Both the position numbers and the translations under genes were made by a program. Below the pieces are notes generated by a model. The model saw only the letters and a program-made list of their open reading frames with translations, did no database searches and was not told the DNA's origin. Below, in pieces: positions 35,027 to 44,445 of a DNA stretch of 64,000 bases; position 1 is the first letter of the stretch; each line of letters begins with the position of its first letter. This stretch comes from JAIESQ01 sp964495375 (lineage in GTDB: Bacteria > Planctomycetota > Planctomycetia > Pirellulales > JAEUIK01), in the NCBI GenBank assembly GCA_964495375.1, contig CAZBWM010000008.1, positions 1-64,000 on the forward strand, written 5' to 3'.

Positions 35027-36082
35027 ATGAACGACACCCCGTTCCACGCGCTCATTGGGCGCGCTGGCCGCGACAACATTCCAGAAAACCGTTCGTCTTC
35101 TGACACGCGCGGTTCCGACTCAGTTCCCAACTGGATCCTGGGTCGCTCCCCAAACGTTCGCAAAGTCGCCGAACATGTGCGCTGCGTCGCCGAGAAGGAG
35201 TGCACGCTCCTGATGTGCGGCGAAACTGGCACCGGCAAAGAGGTCTGGGCCACGCAAGTTCATTGCCTGGGCCCGCGACGTCAAAAGCCGTTTGTGCCGG
35301 TCAACTGTGCCGCGCTCACCCCCACGCTGGCCGAAAGCCAATTGTTCGGCCACGAGAAGGGGGCATTCACCGGCGCCGCCGGCAGCTCGCTCGGTGTGTT
35401 TCGCGCCGCCGATGGTGGTGTGGTGTTTCTCGACGAGGTCGGCGAAATGCCGATCGAGTTGCAGCCCAAGCTCCTGCGCGTGCTGCAAGAGCAAGAGGTC
35501 ACGCCGGTCGGTGCATCGCGCCCTGTGCCAATCAACGTGCAGGTGATCGCCGCCACGAACCGCAACCTCGAGCACGAAGTGCACGAGGGGCGCTTCCGCG
35601 AAGATCTCTACTACCGCCTGAACCTGATCGAGCTTAAGGTTCCGCCCCTCCGCGAGCGTCGCGAGGACATCCCCGAGTTTGTCGAGCACTTCTCGCATCG
35701 CTTCTCGCAGAAGTACAAGCGCCCGCTCTGGCGTCCCGACGCCGACATGCTGGCCCGCTTTTGTGCGTACCCCTGGCCGGGCAACATCCGCCAGCTTTCG
35801 CAGGTCATCGAGCAGTCGTACGTGCTCGACAGTGCCCCCACACTTCCCGCAGCGCACGACTCCGAGAAAGGGGAAACGGCTTTGCCGCACCTCAATCTCG
35901 AAGAGTTGCGCCGCGAGGCGGTCATTCAGGCCCTGCGGACCACCCGCGGCCATAAGGGGCGCGCGGCCCGGCTGTTGGGCGTACACGCCAACACGCTGAC
36001 GCGCTTGCTGGTGCAGTTGAATCTGCCGCAAGAGCAAGAGTTCCGCATCGATGCGGCAGGCCGGCCACGGCGCCCTCGCTGA
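35027..36082 (+). CDS. Sigma-54-dependent AAA+ activator without receiver domain
   Basis: 351 aa from ATG 35027 (a GTG at 35012 is possible). The AAA+ domain has Walker A GETGTGKE, the sigma-54-contacting GAFTGA loop (GHEKGAFTGAAG), Walker B GGVVFLDEVGE, and the arginine-bearing NRNLEHEVHEGRFREDLYYRLN. A Fis-type helix-turn-helix closes it (RTTRGHKGRAARLLGVHANT). Only about 40 residues precede the AAA+ module, so there is no receiver, GAF or PAS sensor; PspF is the classic example of this layout. Its activity must be set by a partner protein or by expression level. Ends at a strong terminator. Confidence 0.93.
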   Translation: MNDTPFHALIGRAGRDNIPENRSSSDTRGSDSVPNWILGRSPNVRKVAEHVRCVAEKECTLLMCGETGTGKEVWATQVHCLGPRRQKPFVPVNCAALTPTLAESQLFGHEKGAFTGAAGSSLGVFRAADGGVVFLDEVGEMPIELQPKLLRVLQEQEVTPVGASRPVPINVQVIAATNRNLEHEVHEGRFREDLYYRLNLIELKVPPLRERREDIPEFVEHFSHRFSQKYKRPLWRPDADMLARFCAYPWPGNIRQLSQVIEQSYVLDSAPTLPAAHDSEKGETALPHLNLEELRREAVIQALRTTRGHKGRAARLLGVHANTLTRLLVQLNLPQEQEFRIDAAGRPRRPR

Positions 36083-36123
36083 TCGCAGCTTAATTCAGCA
36101 CAGCCGAACTCTCACAAAATGTT

Positions 36124-36158
36124 AAAAAAGCCGTCCTCGCAGCGAGGACGGCTTTTTT
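36124..36158. terminator. Bidirectional Rho-independent terminator
   Basis: AAAAAA-GCCGTCCTCG-CAG-CGAGGACGGC-TTTTTT: a perfect 10-bp stem with a 3-nt loop, an A-run before and a T-run after. It lies between the convergent sigma-54 activator and metallopeptidase genes and can serve both. Confidence 0.95.
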
Positions 36159-36199
36159 GTTTCTTCGCGGCAGTTATGACAAGCCAGCGTCGCCGAACG

Positions 36200-36895
36200 T
36201 TACTCGCGCCGATCGCCGCCGGTAAATGCCGAGACGTAATACAGCAGGGTCAGAATCGCTTGCAGCGTCCCGGCCACGTACGTCAATGCCGCGGCATTGA
36301 GCATCTTGCGGACGTAAACCATCTGTTCTTCGCCCAAAATGTCACGTTTGACGAGTTCGTCTTTGGCCCGGCTGCTCGCGTTAAACTCGACCGGCAAGTT
36401 CACCAACTGGAAGACGACCACGGCGCCGAACAGCACAATGCCCGCCATGATCAGCGAGAACGAGTTCATCAGCGCGCCGACAATCAAGATGATGATCGAC
36501 GCGTTGCTGCCGAAGCTGGCCACGGGCACCGCCGCATTACGGATCGCCAAGGGGGCATAACCAAACGCATGCTGCAAGGCGTGCCCCGCCTCGTGCGCGG
36601 CGATCCCCACCGAGGCGGCCGTGCGATTGCGAAACACATCGGTGCTCAAGCGCAGCACGCGGTCGCGCGGATCGTAGTGGTCGCTCAGTTGACCGCCGAT
36701 CTCTTCGATCTTCACGTCGTTCAGCCCGGCTGAATCCAAGACGTGGCGTGCCGCCCCGGCACCGCTCAGTGGAGCCGGAATCTGCATCGCCGAGTGGTAC
36801 GTCGAGCGCACTTTGTATTGCGCCCACATCGCCAGCACGATGCCCGGCAACATCCACAGCATGTAGTTGAAATAACCAGGTCCATAAAAATGCAT
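36200..36895 (-). CDS. Membrane zinc metallopeptidase (YugP type)
   Basis: 231 aa from ATG 36895, which follows GAGGAGA; the frame is open to 36970. Zn_peptidase_2 family: an N-terminal TM helix (MLWMLPGIVLAMWAQYKV), SGAGAARHVLDSAGL, DHYDPRDRVLRLS, then the zinc motif HEAGH at residues 101-105, where the two His bind zinc and Glu is catalytic. Three further helices follow (about 125-170 and 200-225). The role of YugP-like proteases is poorly known; membrane-protein turnover is assumed. Confidence 0.92.
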   Translation of the reverse strand: MHFYGPGYFNYMLWMLPGIVLAMWAQYKVRSTYHSAMQIPAPLSGAGAARHVLDSAGLNDVKIEEIGGQLSDHYDPRDRVLRLSTDVFRNRTAASVGIAAHEAGHALQHAFGYAPLAIRNAAVPVASFGSNASIIILIVGALMNSFSLIMAGIVLFGAVVVFQLVNLPVEFNASSRAKDELVKRDILGEEQMVYVRKMLNAAALTYVAGTLQAILTLLYYVSAFTGGDRRE

Positions 36896-37498
36896 TGCAG
36901 ATTCTCCTCGCGAGCGGACAGTCGGCCGAATTTCAGACCGAGCCACACGCATGCCGACCGAGCCGCCCACTGAGTTGTTCGTGGGGCGCCGGGTCGGATT
37001 GAAATCAAAAACTCACTAGCGGGCCTTAACAACTCGTCCGCGGGCCGCGCGCCACCAAACCTATCTGATTTGTACCGCGTCGGCCAAGGCCACGGCCGGC
37101 TCGTCGCGATCCAAGCCCAAGCCTGGCAAACGCTTTGAGCGCAGGGGCGCTTGCTATTACCTTACGTTTTTTGGTGCCCCTTGGTTCGACGCACGCACCC
37201 GAGCGGCAAACCACGAATTCGCTGGCCGAGCGGCCCCGTTACCCGTCTCAGCCCCTTCGATCGGCGCGACCGCGCGATGCATTTCCTGCCGGGCGACGCG
37301 TCAAACTTTCACCGTTTCTGGAAACTGGGCAATTTACGTGCTATGTTCCCAAGGGTGAATTTATGCCGCGCCCCGGCAAAGTTCGTCACCCGATCGCGCG
37401 AAGCTGTCCGCACCCGACGTCGCGCGATCCCCTAACTGCCGCCAGAATCGCCGCTGGCCCAACCGCTCCCCACCTCCCAGCCCGCGAGGCTCCCCACT
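36896..37498. other. 603-bp divergent intergenic region
   Basis: Lies between the metallopeptidase and the lipoprotein gene on opposite strands, so it should hold both promoters. No convincing protein frame, RNA gene or long palindrome was seen. Confidence 0.35.
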
Positions 37499-38863
37499 AT
37501 GTTCTCGATCGCATTTTCTCGGCGTTGTTGGTTTCGCTCGTTCTTGCGCATCGGCACGTCGCGCCCCGTCGCGGTGGGCGGATTGCTGTTGGCCTGCGCG
37601 CTAGTCACGGGCTGTTCTTCCTCGAACGACACGCCGGGCGCCGGTGCTTCGGCTCAAGGAGCTGCCGACGAACAAGCCTTGCCGATCGACGACAACCTCA
37701 AGAACAAGCTCGACGAAGTCATCACCTTCACGCAGAAGCGCCGCATGGAGGCAGGCGTCAACAATGCGTGGCAGATCGTCCACGGCATTCTGGCTTATGG
37801 CCACGACCTCGAGATCAAAGCCGGCGGTAAGGTCGTCCCAGCGCTCGACTACCTGCTCGAAGGGGGCCAGCTCCGCGGTTGGACGTTGCGTCCCGGTAGT
37901 CACGGTGTCGAAGCCATCGTCGAGTCGGGCACCAAGGCGGGGCAGGGGCACAAAGATCAGTGGATCGGCTACATGTCGCTGATCGGGCTTCCCGCCGACC
38001 AGAAGCTAATCGTGCAGGAGCGCGAGTTCACGCTCGGGGACATGCTCACCCAAGCGCAGTGGGAAGTTGTCGACGGGATGGAAGCGAGCTGGACCGTGAT
38101 GGCCCTGTCGAGCTATCTCTCGCCGCTCGATACGCCGTGGACCGCCAGCAATGGCAAGGAGTGGACCCTCGAACAACTCATGGCGATGGAAGCCGCGCAA
38201 GACTTGGCCGAAAGCCCCTGCGGTGGTACGCATCGCTTGTATGGTTTGTCGATGGCCCTGAACAACTACCTGGCCGAACGGGCCGCCAATGGCGACAAGA
38301 GCCCGCTGGCCGGCGGTTGGGCCGCGGCCGACAAGAAAATCAAAGATTCGATCGAGCTGGCCAAAAAGCACCAGCAGCCCGATGGCACGTTCTCAACCCA
38401 GTTCTTCATTCGCCCGGCGACTTCGCCCGATATCGCCCTGCAGTTGCACGCCACGGGGCACACGTTTGAATTCTTGACGATGTCGCTGAGCGATGCCCAG
38501 TTGCGCGAGCCTTGGATGACGCGGGCTGCCGACGCGCTTTGCCGACTGTTCGACGAGACTCGCTCGATGGATCTGGAGTGCGGCGCGCTCTACCACGCGG
38601 CCCACGGTTTGATTCTCTATCGCGAGCGCTTGTTTGGACCGCTGCCACCGTTCGTCCCTGCAGCGAGGGGCGATGCGGCCGTGGCGACCGACGAAGCGCC
38701 AGCCGCGGACGGCGCAGCCCCTGCGGCCGATAGCGCGGCCACGCCCGATGCCGGTAGCGCGACGGAAGCCGCGCCGGCCGACGGTGCGCCGGCGAGTAAA
38801 ACTTCAACCACTCCGGCCCAGAACGAAACGGCCGACAGCGGTACGGCCGCCCCGCGAAGTTAG
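37499..38863 (+). CDS. Planctomycete lipoprotein of unknown function
   Basis: 454 aa. Lipoprotein signal with VAVGGLLLACALVTGC (Cys39), then SSSNDTPG. The main part (about 60-390) is helical with conserved-looking blocks: NNAWQIVHGILAYGHDLEIK, HKDQWIGYMSLIGLPADQKL, SWTVMALSSYLSPLDTPWTA, ESPCGGTHRLYGLSMALNNY, and LQLHATGHTFEFLTMSLSDA. It suggests an alpha/alpha-barrel-like fold (inference). The last 60 residues are an Ala/Asp/Thr-rich, probably disordered tail. I do not recognise a named family. It is convergent with the gene at 38873. Confidence 0.75.
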   Translation: MFSIAFSRRCWFRSFLRIGTSRPVAVGGLLLACALVTGCSSSNDTPGAGASAQGAADEQALPIDDNLKNKLDEVITFTQKRRMEAGVNNAWQIVHGILAYGHDLEIKAGGKVVPALDYLLEGGQLRGWTLRPGSHGVEAIVESGTKAGQGHKDQWIGYMSLIGLPADQKLIVQEREFTLGDMLTQAQWEVVDGMEASWTVMALSSYLSPLDTPWTASNGKEWTLEQLMAMEAAQDLAESPCGGTHRLYGLSMALNNYLAERAANGDKSPLAGGWAAADKKIKDSIELAKKHQQPDGTFSTQFFIRPATSPDIALQLHATGHTFEFLTMSLSDAQLREPWMTRAADALCRLFDETRSMDLECGALYHAAHGLILYRERLFGPLPPFVPAARGDAAVATDEAPAADGAAPAADSAATPDAGSATEAAPADGAPASKTSTTPAQNETADSGTAAPRS

Positions 38864-38872
38864 CTTCGCGGG

Positions 38873-39304
38873 TCAATCCGCCGCCAGCCGGTCGACGTGC
38901 CAGGCCCCCGCTTCGCTTCCCACCAAAATGCGCACGGTCGCTTTGCTGTCGGCGGTTCGATAAACGAACTCGGAGCGCGGCTGATTCTGCACGCGCACCG
39001 TCTGCATCGAGACGAAGGCGAGCGGCCGCTTGAAGTAGGGGCGCTCCTTCACATAGCTCAGGAACTTCTCGCGCCCCAGCGCGCTTTTGAACTCGGCCGT
39101 GGTCGCTTGCCAGGCCGCGGCGGCTTGCCCCTCGCGAAGTTGCTTCAAGAAGTCGTCGACGACCTGCTGCCCGACGTCGGCACTTGGTTGCGTGGCGGGC
39201 GCCCAGCGCCACCACAGCACCACGGCCGCCACGACTGCCAGTGCGCCCAGCACGCCAACAAGCACGATCGTCGTATTTCCTGAGCGCTCACACCGCTTCT
39301 TCAT
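38873..39304 (-). CDS. Small single-helix protein downstream of DUF1559
   Basis: 143 aa from ATG 39304, with GAGGG upstream (ATG 39316 is an alternative). One N-terminal TM helix (TTIVLVGVLGALAVVAAVVL), then a soluble domain: VVDDFLKQLREGQAAAAWQA, LGREKFLSYVKERPYFKRPL, and strands ending GAWHVDRLAAD. This order of helix, then strands, resembles NTF2-like (DUF4878-type) domains, but that is a guess. It lies 46 bp after the DUF1559 stop on the same strand, so it is probably co-transcribed. Confidence 0.7.
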   Translation of the reverse strand: MKKRCERSGNTTIVLVGVLGALAVVAAVVLWWRWAPATQPSADVGQQVVDDFLKQLREGQAAAAWQATTAEFKSALGREKFLSYVKERPYFKRPLAFVSMQTVRVQNQPRSEFVYRTADSKATVRILVGSEAGAWHVDRLAAD

Positions 39305-39350
39305 CGCGACCCTCATTTCAACGGCTCGAACCGGCACCACCGCCTGGGCT

Positions 39351-40400
39351 TCATTCCAGGCGCAGCGGTTCGCGGCCGGCGCGCGTCCCCGCGGCGCGCC
39401 ACACCCGCAAGTCGACGCCATCGGCCACGGGCCGCACCGAGTTGTCCAACAGCAGCACGTTGACCAGTCCCGGGTGGTAGCTGCGCGAGGTCACCGCCGC
39501 GTACGTGGGGGCCGTCACCGATTCACCATCGCGCATCGAGGTGAGATCGATGTCGTACGTCACGCCATCCTTGTTGTAGGCCACGACCGTGTTGGGTTGC
39601 ATCGTCGTCGTGAAGCCCGACTCGTGAACGTCCCCCTCGACCCACTCGGTGTGGCCATTGCTGTCGAACGTGCCTCCGAAGTAAGTCGCCAACGCCGCCA
39701 GGTCCGGGGGCGCAGCAACACCACGCGTGCTCGGGTTGCCGCTGTCCCACAGGTTCGGCTGATACGCTTTGACTTCGGCCGCGGCCAGCGTGTTGCTCAG
39801 CCCGTCGAGCACGTCGGCCGGGCCATACGCTTTGTTGGGGTGGAAGACTCCGTCCCCCACCTGACCCGTCGTCGGATCGTAGATGAACCACGTCCCTTCG
39901 TTGAACCCGTAGTTCAACGGATAGTGCGTCAGCGTCGGCGTCACGCGCTCGTAGTCGTTGATCTCGCTGGGGCACATATAGATCGACACCCGCGTGCGTG
40001 CGGCGATCGGGTTGCCCGTGAACTCGGGGCTGACCTTCCAGTCGATGAGGTTGGCCAACTGCGTCTGTTCGAGGTAAGGGAGCAGCCGCGCGTGCCCCGA
40101 CCAGGGCTCGAACGTCTTGCCGACCGGCAGCACCGACACCGGCGGCCAGCGCCCCACGTTTGTCAGATAAGTGGCCAGCGCCGTGCCGATCTGCCGCAGA
40201 TTGTTGCTGCACTGCGTGCGGCGCCCCGCCTCGCGCGCGAACTGCACGGCCGGCAGCAACAGCGCGATCAGGATGCCGATGATGCCGATCACGACCAGCA
40301 ACTCGACCAGCGTGAAGCCCCGCCGCCGGGCACTGCATTGTGGACTCTTTGCCAGCGGCGCACATCCTTGTGCGACCGGCGTACGATCGGTCGTTCGCAT
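39351..40400 (-). CDS. DUF1559 prepilin-like protein (second copy)
   Basis: 349 aa from ATG 40400, which follows GAGGAGG. Prepilin-type signal RRRGFTLVELLVVIGIIGIL, then AVQFAREAGRRTQCSNNLRQ and, near the end, HPGLVNVLLLDNSVRPVADG in place of the usual DGSVRF. It differs much from the copy at 16947 beyond the first 70 residues. Function unknown; transport through a type II/IV-pilus-like machine is assumed from the signal. Confidence 0.95.
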   Translation of the reverse strand: MRTTDRTPVAQGCAPLAKSPQCSARRRGFTLVELLVVIGIIGILIALLLPAVQFAREAGRRTQCSNNLRQIGTALATYLTNVGRWPPVSVLPVGKTFEPWSGHARLLPYLEQTQLANLIDWKVSPEFTGNPIAARTRVSIYMCPSEINDYERVTPTLTHYPLNYGFNEGTWFIYDPTTGQVGDGVFHPNKAYGPADVLDGLSNTLAAAEVKAYQPNLWDSGNPSTRGVAAPPDLAALATYFGGTFDSNGHTEWVEGDVHESGFTTTMQPNTVVAYNKDGVTYDIDLTSMRDGESVTAPTYAAVTSRSYHPGLVNVLLLDNSVRPVADGVDLRVWRAAGTRAGREPLRLE

Positions 40401-40606
40401 GCGATCCTCCTCACAGTAACTGCCCGCCGCGCCGCGATACACGAACTTGCGCCGCCAGGCACCACTTGTATCGGTGCGGTGCGCCGCGAGTCAAAGGCAA
40501 CCCCCCGAAGATAAGCTCGAATTTATCCTGCGCGAGTTGAGTGATTCTTCACACAGCCTAGAATCGCAAGCGGTCATCCCACTCCCTTGCTGTGAGGATG
40601 CCGCCA

Positions 40607-41299
40607 ATGCGTGGTCGGCTGCTGTTGGTCGAAGACGAAGACGAGCTCGCCGGGTTCATCGCGCAAGGACTGCGCGAAGAGGGCTTCGAAGTGCAACGCG
40701 TCAAAGACGGGATCGTCGCCCAACGCGTGGCCCTGGCGTCTCCGTGGGACCTGATCATTCTCGATTGGTGGTTGCCCGGTCAGGATGGCCTGGCCCTGCT
40801 GCAGAACCTGCGCGCGACCGACCAAAACACCCCCGTACTGTTTCTCACCGCCCGCGATGCCGTGGAAGAGCGCGTCCGCGGGCTGCGCGCCGGGGCCGAC
40901 GACTACCTCTGCAAGCCGTTCGCTTTCGACGAGCTGCTGGCCCGCGTCGAAGGCATCGTCCGGCGGAAATCGCTGGCGCCGCGCACCGAGTGGCGCTATG
41001 AGGACATCGTTTTTGACGTGGCCGCTAGCGTTGTCCGGCGGGCCGATTGTCCGCTCAACTTGACTTCGCGCGAGCAGGCACTTCTGCTGTTTATGCTGCA
41101 ACATGCCGGTGAAGCGCTCTCCCGCACCGTGCTCTACGAGCAGGTCTGGCACGAGCAGTATTACGAAGAATCGAACACGCTCGAAGTGCACGTCATGGAA
41201 TTGCGGCGCAAACTCGAAGCTCACGGGCCGCGCGTCATTCACACCGTGCGCGGACATGGCTACCGCTTGGGCGGCCGCTCCCCGTCAGGCAACGCATGA
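40607..41299 (+). CDS. OmpR-family response regulator
   Basis: 230 aa from ATG 40607 (GAGG 11-14 nt upstream; GTG 40592 and ATG 40598 are possible). Receiver domain: acidic pocket E9-D10, phospho-acceptor D53 in ILDWWLPGQDG, and lysine in DYLCKPFAFDELL. The C-terminal winged helix is complete (LTSREQALLLFMLQHAGEAL, EVHVMELRRKLEAHG, TVRGHGYRLG). It activates or represses unknown genes when phosphorylated by the kinase whose start overlaps its stop by 4 bp. Confidence 0.95.
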   Translation: MRGRLLLVEDEDELAGFIAQGLREEGFEVQRVKDGIVAQRVALASPWDLIILDWWLPGQDGLALLQNLRATDQNTPVLFLTARDAVEERVRGLRAGADDYLCKPFAFDELLARVEGIVRRKSLAPRTEWRYEDIVFDVAASVVRRADCPLNLTSREQALLLFMLQHAGEALSRTVLYEQVWHEQYYEESNTLEVHVMELRRKLEAHGPRVIHTVRGHGYRLGGRSPSGNA

Positions 41300-42777
41300 C
41301 CATCACGACGCGCTTGACGCTGTACTTTCAATTGGCGCTCGGCGTGGTGCTGATCGGCTTCTCGCTGGCGCTTTACGGTCTGGCCAGTTGGCACGTCCAT
41401 TCCCAGGCCGAACGCCACTTGCAGGCCGCGCTCGACCAGTTGATCGCGGCCATCGAAATCCATCCTACGGACGTCGAGTGGGAACCGCTCGAGCGCAATC
41501 TTACGCTCGGCAGCGCGACCGACGCCGTGCAATTGCGCTGGACCTTGCGCGACGAAAACGGCCATCTGGTCGATTGCTCGGAAAACACCGAGGGCGTGCT
41601 CTGGCCCGCCGGCCACGGCGATGGGCTGCTGCGGGGGTGCCGCGTGGAGTCGGGCCGTTTCGATCCGCACCCGATCGCGCCTGCTGACGTCGCCTTGGCG
41701 ACCGCGATCGATGCGCCGCTCCCGGTTAACCGCACGGCCCTCCGCCGGCAGTTCACGATCGCCGTCGGCCTGGCCAGCGCCCCACTACGGCGTGAACTGC
41801 TGTTCTTGGCCCTCACGCTCGCGGCGATCTCCGCGAGCGTCTGGCTGACCGCGGCTGTATGGGGACGCTGGCTGTGCCATCGCGCGCTGCGGCCCGTTCG
41901 CGAAATGGCCCATACCGCCCGCACCTTACAGCAACTTCCCGAAAGTGATCTGGTGCTGGCGGTGCCGCCGACACACGACGAAGTCGCGGAGCTCGGCGCA
42001 GCCTTCAACGGCGTGCTCGGCACCTTGCGTGAATCGATCGAACAGCAGCGCCGTTTCGCCGGCGACGCCTCGCATCAGTTGCGCACTCCACTGGCGGTGA
42101 TGCGTGCTGCCGCCGATGTGGCGCTGCGCCGCGCGCGCACCAGCGACGAGTACCATCGCGTTCTCGAGGTGATCCAGCGCCGCTGCTGCGACCTCACGCA
42201 GATCGTCGAAACCCTGCTCGCCCTGGCACGGCACAACGACGGCAAGCCACTGGCCGGGCTCGAAGTCATCGATCTGAATCAAATCTGCCGGGAGCGCATC
42301 GAGCTGTGGCGCGCAGGAGATCGCGCCGCCGACATCGAACTGGAGCTGGGGTCAACCGCCGTACTGGTCCGCTCGCAACCGACGCTGATCGGCCAGATCA
42401 TCGATAACCTGCTAGACAACGCGCTGAAGTACAGCAACCCCGGTAGCACCATCCAGGTGAACGTCGCCCGCACAGGCGACGAGGCAATGATCTCAATCCG
42501 CGATCAAGGCATCGGTATGACGCTCGCGGAAACGGCCGTCGCCTGCGAGCCGTTCTATCGCTCGCAACAGGCGCGCCGCTCGGAAGTCGCCGGTGCCGGC
42601 CTGGGATTGGCCATCGCGCGGCGTTTCGCCGCGCTCGCCGGCGGCCGCTTGGAAGTTGAAAGTCAGCCGGCCGTGGGGAGCGAGTTTCGCCTTGTCTTCG
42701 CCAGCGTGGACAAACATTCGGCGTCACTCGCCGTGCCGGACCTAGCGGCAGCGGCGCGCGAGACCGCCGCACGGTAA
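41296..42777 (+). CDS. Sensor histidine kinase
   Basis: 493 aa. TM1 (about 8-32), a periplasmic sensor region of about 120 residues with two Cys (DCSENTEG, RGCRVESG), TM2 (about 170-195), a HAMP region (LRPVREMAHTARTLQQLP), H260 in the H-box GDASHQLRTPLAVMR, N-box NLLDNALKYS, G1 DQGIGM and G2 GAGLGLAIARRF. Autophosphorylates His260 and passes the phosphate to the regulator encoded just upstream (ATGA overlap). The ligand is unknown; metal or envelope stress is common for such kinases, but nothing here proves it. Confidence 0.95.
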   Translation: MTITTRLTLYFQLALGVVLIGFSLALYGLASWHVHSQAERHLQAALDQLIAAIEIHPTDVEWEPLERNLTLGSATDAVQLRWTLRDENGHLVDCSENTEGVLWPAGHGDGLLRGCRVESGRFDPHPIAPADVALATAIDAPLPVNRTALRRQFTIAVGLASAPLRRELLFLALTLAAISASVWLTAAVWGRWLCHRALRPVREMAHTARTLQQLPESDLVLAVPPTHDEVAELGAAFNGVLGTLRESIEQQRRFAGDASHQLRTPLAVMRAAADVALRRARTSDEYHRVLEVIQRRCCDLTQIVETLLALARHNDGKPLAGLEVIDLNQICRERIELWRAGDRAADIELELGSTAVLVRSQPTLIGQIIDNLLDNALKYSNPGSTIQVNVARTGDEAMISIRDQGIGMTLAETAVACEPFYRSQQARRSEVAGAGLGLAIARRFAALAGGRLEVESQPAVGSEFRLVFASVDKHSASLAVPDLAAAARETAAR

Positions 42778-42943
42778 TTCCTGATCGCGCGCCGTGCCGA
42801 TCAAATCGCCAACTTTACTTGCCAGCGGCCCATGGGCTCACGATACTGGAGCCCACAACTCGTGACCGAACCTGGCCACCAGCCAACCAACCCGTCCGCC
42901 CGGCAGGCGCCACCGCTTGCCCGCATCAGCGAAAGGCTCCGCC

Positions 42944-44260
42944 ATGACCAAGCGACCCAATCGTCGACAGTTCTTGCGTAACGCGGCCGCCGGCGCGGCC
43001 GGCGTGGTGGCCGCTCCCTACTTCGTGCGCCCCTCGGCGCTGGGCCTGGCCGGTGGCATCGCCGCCAGCGAGCGGATCGTGATGGCCGCTATCGGCACCG
43101 GCGGCAAAGGGCAGCACAACAGCGGCGCCTTCATGGATTTCCCCGAGGTGCAAATGGTCGCCGTCTGCGATGTCGACGCCGGCCACCTCGCCAAGGGGCG
43201 CGAACAAGTCAACAAGAAGTACGGCAACGAAGACTGCGTCGCCGAAGCCGACTTCCGCCGCATCTGCGAGCGAACCGATATCGACGCGGTACACGTCTCC
43301 ACGCCTGATCACTGGCACGCCCTGGCCTCGATCGCCGCGCTCCGCTCAGGCAAAGACGTCTACTGCGAGAAGCCGCTGGCCAATTCCGTGGCCGAAGGCC
43401 GGGCGATCTGCATCGCGGCCGAACAAAACAAACGCCTCGTGCAAACCGGCAGCCAGGAGCGCTCGGGCGACAATGCCCGCTTCGCCTGCGAGCTGGTCCG
43501 CAGCGGCCGCATCGGCAAGCTGCACACTGTCCACATCAATTTGCCCTGCGACGACGGGCACCACAAAGAAGTGCGCGCCGTTGCCGACGTACCGCCGCCG
43601 ATGATGGTCCCCGAAGCGCTCGACTACGATTTCTGGCTCGGCCACACGCCGGTCGTTCCGTACACCGAGAAGCGCTGCCATTTCTTCTGGCGGTTCATTC
43701 TCAATTACGGTGGCGGCGAGATGACCGATCGCGGCGCCCACGTGATCGACATCGGCCAACTCGGCATGGGGACGGACGATACCGGGCCAGTTGAAATCGA
43801 ATGCCGTGGCACGCGCTCCGCCACAAGCATGTACGACGTCTTCTGGGACTACGAATTCGTCAACACCTACGCCAACGGCGTGAAGATGATCGGCAAAGCG
43901 ATCGGCCCGCGCGGCGTCAAGTTCGAAGGCTCCGACGGCTGGATCATGGTCCACATCCATGGCGGCCGGCTCGAGGCCGACCCCGCCACGCTCTTGGAAA
44001 TCAAGCTCGGCGAAGGCGATGTGCAACTGGGCCGCAGCCCGGGGCACCATCGCAACTTCCTGGATTCGGTCAAGAGTCGGCAGCAGCCGGTTGCGTCCGC
44101 TGAAATCGGCCACCGCACGGCCTCGATCTGCCACTTGAACAACATCGCCATGCTCACGGGCCGCAAACTGAACTGGGACCCCAAGGCCGAGAAATTCATC
44201 GACGACTCGTCGGCCGACGCGCTGCTGAAGCCCTCGATGCGCGCCCCGTGGACGTTGTGA
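42944..44260 (+). CDS. Gfo/Idh/MocA oxidoreductase with Tat signal
   Basis: 438 aa from ATG 42944, AAAGG upstream. The N-terminus is a Tat signal (RPNRRQFLRNAAAGAAGVVA). Rossmann domain: MAAIGTGGKGQHN, MVAVCDVDAGHLAKGREQVN, VSTPDHWHALASIAALRSGK, and the EKP motif DVYCEKPLANSVAEG. The C-terminal GFO domain has ALDYDFWLGHTPVVPYTEKR and GGGEMTDRGAHVIDIGQLGM. It would oxidise or reduce a sugar or cyclitol with NAD(P); export of the folded, cofactor-loaded enzyme is typical of planctomycetes. Substrate unknown. Confidence 0.94.
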   Translation: MTKRPNRRQFLRNAAAGAAGVVAAPYFVRPSALGLAGGIAASERIVMAAIGTGGKGQHNSGAFMDFPEVQMVAVCDVDAGHLAKGREQVNKKYGNEDCVAEADFRRICERTDIDAVHVSTPDHWHALASIAALRSGKDVYCEKPLANSVAEGRAICIAAEQNKRLVQTGSQERSGDNARFACELVRSGRIGKLHTVHINLPCDDGHHKEVRAVADVPPPMMVPEALDYDFWLGHTPVVPYTEKRCHFFWRFILNYGGGEMTDRGAHVIDIGQLGMGTDDTGPVEIECRGTRSATSMYDVFWDYEFVNTYANGVKMIGKAIGPRGVKFEGSDGWIMVHIHGGRLEADPATLLEIKLGEGDVQLGRSPGHHRNFLDSVKSRQQPVASAEIGHRTASICHLNNIAMLTGRKLNWDPKAEKFIDDSSADALLKPSMRAPWTL

Positions 44261-44290
44261 GTCGCAGACAGAAATCGCTTTCGTATGTCG

Positions 44291-44445
44291 GGTGTGCGAC
44301 TGCTTGGTAGTCGGCTGAATTGGCCAGGTTGCACTCAATGACGTAGCCGCCGACGAACAAGCAGTGCCGGGGCGGCTCGTCGAAGCTCAGCACTACTTGT
44401 CGTCGTCAGCTTCACCGTCAGTAGGCCGGCAAGCAGTGACACACC
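44291..44445. repeat. ACTGCTTGG multi-hairpin element, copy A
   Basis: Outer arms GGTGTGCGACTGCTTGG (44291-44307) and GCAAGCAGTGACACACC (44429-44445), 14 of 17 paired. Inside lies a second stem: ACAAGCAGTG (44358-44367) with CACTACTTGT (44391-44400). The layout, and long blocks such as GCCGACGAACAAGCAGTG and GAAGCTCAGCACT, recur at 53583-53750. It lies between the oxidoreductase and MaoC genes. Confidence 0.8.

Noticed and set aside
39087..40514. 475-codon open frame on the plus strand
   Set aside because: It covers the antisense of the second DUF1559 gene and its partner; repeated Arg/His-rich composition, no recognisable motif.
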